Shown here: positions 17,101-19,784 of the stretch, piece after piece
How the letters are laid out: every line of letters begins with the position of its first letter
How positions within the stretch are numbered: the first letter of the stretch is position 1
Origin: an uncultured Planctomycetaceae bacterium
Lineage (GTDB): Bacteria; Planctomycetota; Planctomycetia; Pirellulales; Pirellulaceae
Assembly (NCBI GenBank): GCA_903921945.1
Contig: CAIXSC010001044.1
Coordinates: 1-19,784, forward strand
Direction: 5' to 3'
Length of the DNA: 19,784 nucleotides
Program-made: the position numbers and the translations under genes
Notes under the pieces: generated by a model
Databases searched by the model: none
Seen by the model: the letters and a program-made list of their open reading frames with translations, nothing else
Told to the model about the DNA's origin: nothing

Positions 17101-17614
17101 GTCCTACCTGCTCTATCCGAAGGTTTATCGCGAGTTCGTCACGCATCAGCAGCGGTACTCGGACACCAGCGACCTGCCGACTCCGGTATTCTTCTACGGC
17201 CAGTTGCCGGGCGAGGAATTCTCGCTCGACATCGAACCGGGCAAGACGCTGATCGTGAAGTTCACCAACGTCGGCGAACCGCACAGCGACGGCCGTCGTT
17301 CGGTGTTCTTTGAACTCAACGGTCAGCCGCGAGACGTCACGGTGGTCGACCGCAATTTGGAGCCGGAGACCAAGTCGAACCCCAAGGCCGATTTGGCCGA
17401 TCCAAAGCAGGTCGGGGCCGCGATGCCCGGCATGGTAGTGACCGTCGCCGTGCAACCGGGCGATCAAGTCGCCAAAGGCCAAAAGCTGTTGACGCTCGAG
17501 GCGATGAAAATGGAGGCGACGATCTACGCGGAACGCGACGGCAAGATCGGGCAGGTGCTCGTCAAAGCGGGCACGCCCGTTCAGACGGGCGACCTGTTGG
17601 TGGCCTTCGAGTAG
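14171..17614 (+). CDS. pyc: Pyruvate carboxylase
   Basis: Biotin enzyme that makes oxaloacetate from pyruvate, bicarbonate and ATP, refilling the TCA cycle. At 1147 residues it is a full-length single-chain form. Domains: biotin carboxylase (about 1-460; LLVANRSEIAIRVFR, ATP-grasp AKGGGGRGMR, and ending near the carboxylase C-lobe), carboxyltransferase (about 530-800; D539 of DTTFRDAHQS, carboxylated lysine K713 in AIKDMAG, metal histidines in FHTHDTAG), the tetramerisation/central region, and C-terminal biotin carrier (about 1070-1147) with biotinyl K1113 in EAMKMEA. The ATG at 14171 fits the family N-terminus; a longer frame from 14099 has no such match. There is no good ribosome binding site, and a TAGAAT box ends 7 nt before the ATG, so leaderless translation is possible. 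It stands alone, downstream of the kinase. Confidence 0.97.
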   Translation: MKRITKLLVANRSEIAIRVFRSAHELGIRTVAMYTHEDRYALHRFKADEAYQIGRTGEPIRAYLDIQSVVTLAQRQGVDAIHPGYGFMSENPELARACAKAGIIFVGPSIEALEQLGDKTFARNLAQRVGVPVLGGSSESLRDADDGLRVARELGYPVILKAAKGGGGRGMRVVREEQDFVSQFDQARRESLTAFGSPDVFVEKFIAQASHIEVQLLGDKHGNLVHLWERDCSIQRRHQKVVEIAPAPQLDPKVRNALCEAAIAIGREVRYENAGTVEFLVDRDTNRYYFIEVNPRIQVEHTVTEEVTGIDIVKSQILIAEGTPLADPEIGLPSQADIKTNGFAIQCRVTTEDPANNFMPDYGRVAHYRSASGMGIRLDAGSAFSGAVVNPFYDSLLVKVSARGRRFIDAARRMERCLQEFRIRGVKTNIPFLIKLITHPKFLSGTATTRFIDETPDLFALPNRRDRATKLLTYLGEVIVNGNPLVKDRPKALRREPAPVPSVDRYSPVPPGLRDKLRSLGAPRFCQWLLRERQLFITDTTFRDAHQSLLATRVRSHDLLEIADAYARRCANLFSLEMWGGATFDTAMRFLKECPWQRLVDMRERIPNIPFQMLLRASNAVGYTNYPDNIVREFVKEAAEAGIDVFRVFDALNWVPNMRVAMEAVLQTDGICEPAICYSGDILNPQRDKYTLKYYVDLAKQLEKMGAHILAIKDMAGLCKPYAAERLVKALKEEIGIPIHFHTHDTAGIQAASLLKASDQGVDVIDAAMAPMSGGTSQPNLNTIVEAAKFTDRDTGLHTPDLDAMANYWQGVREFYKPFDCEMVPATTDLYNHEMPGGQYTNLHQQAGALGLAERWSEVCRAYAEVNDLFGDIVKVTPTSKAVGDMALFLVANNLSATDLLKGDREFAFPESVIDLIGGRMGQPPGGFPPAVVALVMRGKPVMEARPGESLPPANFEKAAEEIREFLQRAPNRREVLSYLLYPKVYREFVTHQQRYSDTSDLPTPVFFYGQLPGEEFSLDIEPGKTLIVKFTNVGEPHSDGRRSVFFELNGQPRDVTVVDRNLEPETKSNPKADLADPKQVGAAMPGMVVTVAVQPGDQVAKGQKLLTLEAMKMEATIYAERDGKIGQVLVKAGTPVQTGDLLVAFE

Positions 17615-17624
17615 TCTGCCGGCA

Positions 17625-17694
17625 AGCCAGCGCGAGTTGTTGCGGGATGGGCGTGGAACCGCCGCTATCGGCACGCCCAACCGGAATGCTGGCT
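17625..17694. terminator. Nested inverted repeat between convergent pyc and PAP2 genes
   Basis: Outer arms AGCCAGC (17625-17631) and GCTGGCT (17688-17694) enclose inner arms TGGGCGTG (17648-17655) and CACGCCCA (17672-17679). It begins 10 nt after the pyc stop and ends 22 nt before the stop of the facing gene. It is a plausible bidirectional 3'-end structure, but it has no T tract. It could also be a dispersed palindromic repeat. Confidence 0.4.
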
Positions 17695-17716
17695 CCCCGA
17701 GCCGCTCGACCGCGGA

Positions 17717-18439
17717 CTAGCCGAGTCGGCGCCAGGGCGAAACGAGATTCATGAGCACCGCGCCGGCCAGGCATCCCACAGCGGCGCCGAACAGCGTGTC
17801 GCTGGGGAAATGCGCGCCGGCGTCGATTCGCTGACAGAGGCAGGCGAGGCCCAGGAACGCGAACCACCAGCGTCCGGCAGGGTGCAAAACGCTGAGGGCG
17901 ACGGTCAGTCCCGCGGCGGTCGCCGAATGCGCCGACGGACAGGATTGAAAGCTTCGCGTGTACGACTCGGTGGCGAACCGTTCGGAGAACAGGGGAAACC
18001 ACGCGACGAACGTGCTCCACGAGTCGCCCGTCAAATCGGCGGCCGACGGTCGTTGCCTCGCGATGACGAGCATCTTGAGCGCGTTGGCGGCCAGCCCCGA
18101 ACCGTAGGTGGCGGCCAGCAATCGAGGCAGGTGTTTACGCCGCGAGCGATCGCACAGGAACAGCGTGATGACAATCGAGAACACGCCCGCGCCATGCGAG
18201 TAGACTTCGGCGAGCGTCAGGAATTTCGCGATATCCCGTGGCACCACGGTTCGGCCGGTGGACGGATCGGGGCGGCAGTGCCGCGCGATGGCGGTATCCC
18301 AGGGAAGCACGGCAGCCGCCAGCGCGGTCAGCACGATGGCGGCGGCCATCCACTCGCGTCCCGCCCGGTAACCGGGTTCGGAAGCACTCGCCACCGCCGA
18401 ACCATCGGCCGTCACTTCGACGAGTTTCGTGTGACTCAT
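17717..18439 (-). CDS. PAP2-family membrane phosphatase
   Basis: Integral membrane phosphatase of the PAP2 superfamily, 240 residues with several hydrophobic segments (about 31-46, 82-97, 107-127, 172-186, 191-203, 216-233). Catalytic motifs are present: K122...R130-P131 (motif 1), PSAH at 168-171 with H171 (motif 2), and R204, H210, D214 (motif 3, RIDAGAHFPSD). Motif 1 has seven residues between K and RP instead of the usual six. Likely substrates are lipid phosphates or pyrophosphates (phosphatidate, undecaprenyl pyrophosphate, lipid A 1-phosphate); the sequence does not decide which. The ATG at 18439 is chosen because the upstream TTG at 18520 lies inside the promoter. It follows the sigma factor but has its own promoter. 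Confidence 0.85.
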   Translation of the reverse strand: MSHTKLVEVTADGSAVASASEPGYRAGREWMAAAIVLTALAAAVLPWDTAIARHCRPDPSTGRTVVPRDIAKFLTLAEVYSHGAGVFSIVITLFLCDRSRRKHLPRLLAATYGSGLAANALKMLVIARQRPSAADLTGDSWSTFVAWFPLFSERFATESYTRSFQSCPSAHSATAAGLTVALSVLHPAGRWWFAFLGLACLCQRIDAGAHFPSDTLFGAAVGCLAGAVLMNLVSPWRRLG

Positions 18440-18490
18440 AGTCTGGGGTGCCTCAATCCGCCTAGCCCGCCGCCGAACGAACCGCGGCGG

Positions 18491-18520
18491 AGTATACCGA
18501 TTCAAACGAATTAAGTCCAA
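18491..18520 (-). promoter_or_regulatory. Promoter of the PAP2 gene
   Basis: On the minus strand TTGGAC (18515-18520), an 18-bp spacer and TATACT (18491-18496) match the consensus at 4-5/6 and 5/6. The start near 18484 gives about 45 nt of leader. The -35 overlaps the last codons of the sigma factor gene. Confidence 0.55.
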
Positions 18521-19071
18521 AAGGCGAGTTCAGAGCGAAGCACTGCAAGTACGCGAGATTTGTACTTGCGAACCATGACTGGGGAAAAGCCCAGTGAATC
18601 GGCCACTTCGGCGGTCGATTGCGACAAAATGGCAGTCCTATAAAACGCCTGCCATACGTGGGGGGAAAACTGGGCTTCGGTTGCCCTGCAGGCAATCCAT
18701 ATCGACCGTTGGGTGTCCGATTCGTGGACCGTATCATCGAAAGTCGTTAACTCGGCAACCTCCGCAGCCTGTTCCGCAGGTGTAAGGGGCGATCGACGAC
18801 GCCGGATATCGATCGCCCGACGCTGCGCGATTGTTTTCAGCCAAACGCGAAAGCTTCCGTCGCGGGTTTCCCGGAAAGCGTCGATTTTTCGATACACGGC
18901 TAAAAACGTCTCTTGAAAGACATCCTCAATATCGGCTGGCGGCAACCGTAAAGGCTGTAGCCATCGCATTACGAACGGTCCAGCCCAAAGCACTAAAAGC
19001 TGAAACGCTTCGCGATCCTGGGCTTTGATGCGATTCAATAGGTCACTGCTGGTCGAGTCGCTTGAAGTCAT
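18511..19071 (-). CDS. ECF-type RNA polymerase sigma factor
   Basis: Sigma70-family factor with only regions 2 and 4, as in ECF sigmas; it redirects RNA polymerase to a specific promoter set. The product has 186 residues: region 2 (about 14-93; DIEDVFQETFLAVYRKI and FRVWLKTIAQRRAID) and region 4 (about 128-183) with the helix-turn-helix TAEVADSLGFSPVMVRKYKS. The short Ser/Thr-rich N-terminus before DLLNRIKAQDREAF is common in planctomycete members. The ATG at 19071 has GGAAG 8 nt upstream; a TTG at 19179 would add 36 unlikely residues. No anti-sigma factor or protein kinase gene is visible beside it, though such genes often accompany this type. Its GC content is lower by eye than in the genes to the left. 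Confidence 0.9.
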   Translation of the reverse strand: MTSSDSTSSDLLNRIKAQDREAFQLLVLWAGPFVMRWLQPLRLPPADIEDVFQETFLAVYRKIDAFRETRDGSFRVWLKTIAQRRAIDIRRRRSPLTPAEQAAEVAELTTFDDTVHESDTQRSIWIACRATEAQFSPHVWQAFYRTAILSQSTAEVADSLGFSPVMVRKYKSRVLAVLRSELAFWT

Positions 19072-19784
19072 GGAATCACTTCCGAATGTGGCCCTTGTAG
19101 TCGCTGTTGACGTTTGAGTATGGACCATCTGGTGTGCGGCTTCGGGTCGCGATTTCTTCGCATTTCCCTGGCTTGCCAACTCAAGATATGGGAAATCGGC
19201 TCGCGGCTACCGCAAGCGATTGGTCGTAGGCGGCGCTCCAAATGCGGCTGACTAGCAGGGTGCGAAGTGCCATTCGATGAGCACCCTCGCGCATTCGTCG
19301 CATACCGTAAAGCTTGATTCATTGCGAGTTGGCCGTTTTGCAGGCCGCTTTCGCCATGCCGATCTCCAACGTGACACGGACTTTGTTCTATTCGTTGTAG
19401 CTCATCCATTTGGTTCGTTCCTGAGGTTAGCCGCAGGCCTTCTGAAACTCGAGGGATTGGAATTCGCCCATCCGACGTCGGGGTGCATTTTTGGCCGCCG
19501 ATTGGATCTCGTGTTTCGCAGCCCGTGTTTTGCCGCACAAGACGCAACATTCGCCTCGGGGAGCGCTGGCCTTGACGTCCCCTCTGGCCGAAGAGGGCCT
19601 CGCCCCGTGTCCAGACTCGGGTGGCGTCATCGTAAACTCCAACGATTTGGATCCAGGCGCCGGCATTCATCTCACGAAGCCTAGGGAGCCGACTTCCATT
19701 CGAAACACTCGTTGATTAGCGGATCACGCCGCATGCCGCCTCGCGGCAGTCGCTGTCCTTCCGGTCGATATCTCGGCGGATGCA
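19072..19784. other. Lower-GC region without a convincing gene
   Basis: Open frames exist on both strands (for example minus 19068-19670 and 19427-19666, plus 19277-19684), but none has a convincing ribosome binding site, steady composition or recognisable family. Two short minus-strand stretches look somewhat protein-like, MNAGAWIQIVGVYDD (from 19670) and MRRDPLINECFEWKS (near 19690-19735), but in different frames separated by stops. This may be a decayed gene or ordinary intergenic DNA. No tRNA, terminator or repeat was seen. Confidence 0.4.

Noticed and set aside
18545..18569. 8-bp inverted repeat GCAAGTAC/GTACTTGC
   Set aside because: It lies inside conserved coding sequence of sigma region 4 (VRKYKSRVLAVL), which explains it without a regulatory role.

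Overview
The window looks like chromosomal DNA of a GC-rich Gram-negative-type bacterium, most likely a planctomycete (Pirellulales-like). This rests on the combination of a secreted PQQ-type beta-propeller protein, an FHA-GAF histidine kinase, a short ECF sigma factor of planctomycete type, LpxC and OmpH lipid A/outer-membrane genes, and an EpsC-type serine acetyltransferase. No phage, plasmid, IS or CRISPR feature was recognised.

Layout, left to right. (1) 1-262: a non-coding tandem array of a 125-bp hairpin-bearing unit that runs off the left edge. (2) 453-665: tRNA-Val(GAC) on the minus strand with its own intrinsic terminator and a candidate promoter. (3) 743-3423: thrS and infC on the plus strand; the usual followers rpmI and rplT are absent. 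(4) 3615-11642: a long minus-strand block, read from the right as M28/PDZ peptidase, PQQ-like propeller protein, OmpH/Skp, LpxC, a GnnA-like Gfo/Idh oxidoreductase and serine acetyltransferase. The ompH-lpxC-Gfo/Idh part is an envelope (lipid A) group; cysE has its own candidate promoter. (5) 11785-13973: a divergent, strongly promoted FHA-linker-GAF-histidine kinase. (6) 14171-17614: a full-length pyruvate carboxylase. (7) 17717-19071: a PAP2 phosphatase and an ECF sigma factor on the minus strand. (8) 19072-19784: lower-GC DNA without a convincing gene.

Start codons were revised in many genes using Shine-Dalgarno spacing, family N-termini and promoter positions. The candidate promoters share a TTGNNN / NATACT-like pattern at 17-18 bp spacing, which supports them collectively although each is only a visual match.

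The points most worth a second look are the 125-bp hairpin array, the possible 3-amino-GlcN lipid A branch implied by the GnnA-like gene next to lpxC, the FHA-fused kinase with a variable-looking 15-bp repeat linker, a second 15-bp array just after that gene, and the drop in GC content starting at the sigma factor. No clearly new multi-gene system is visible.
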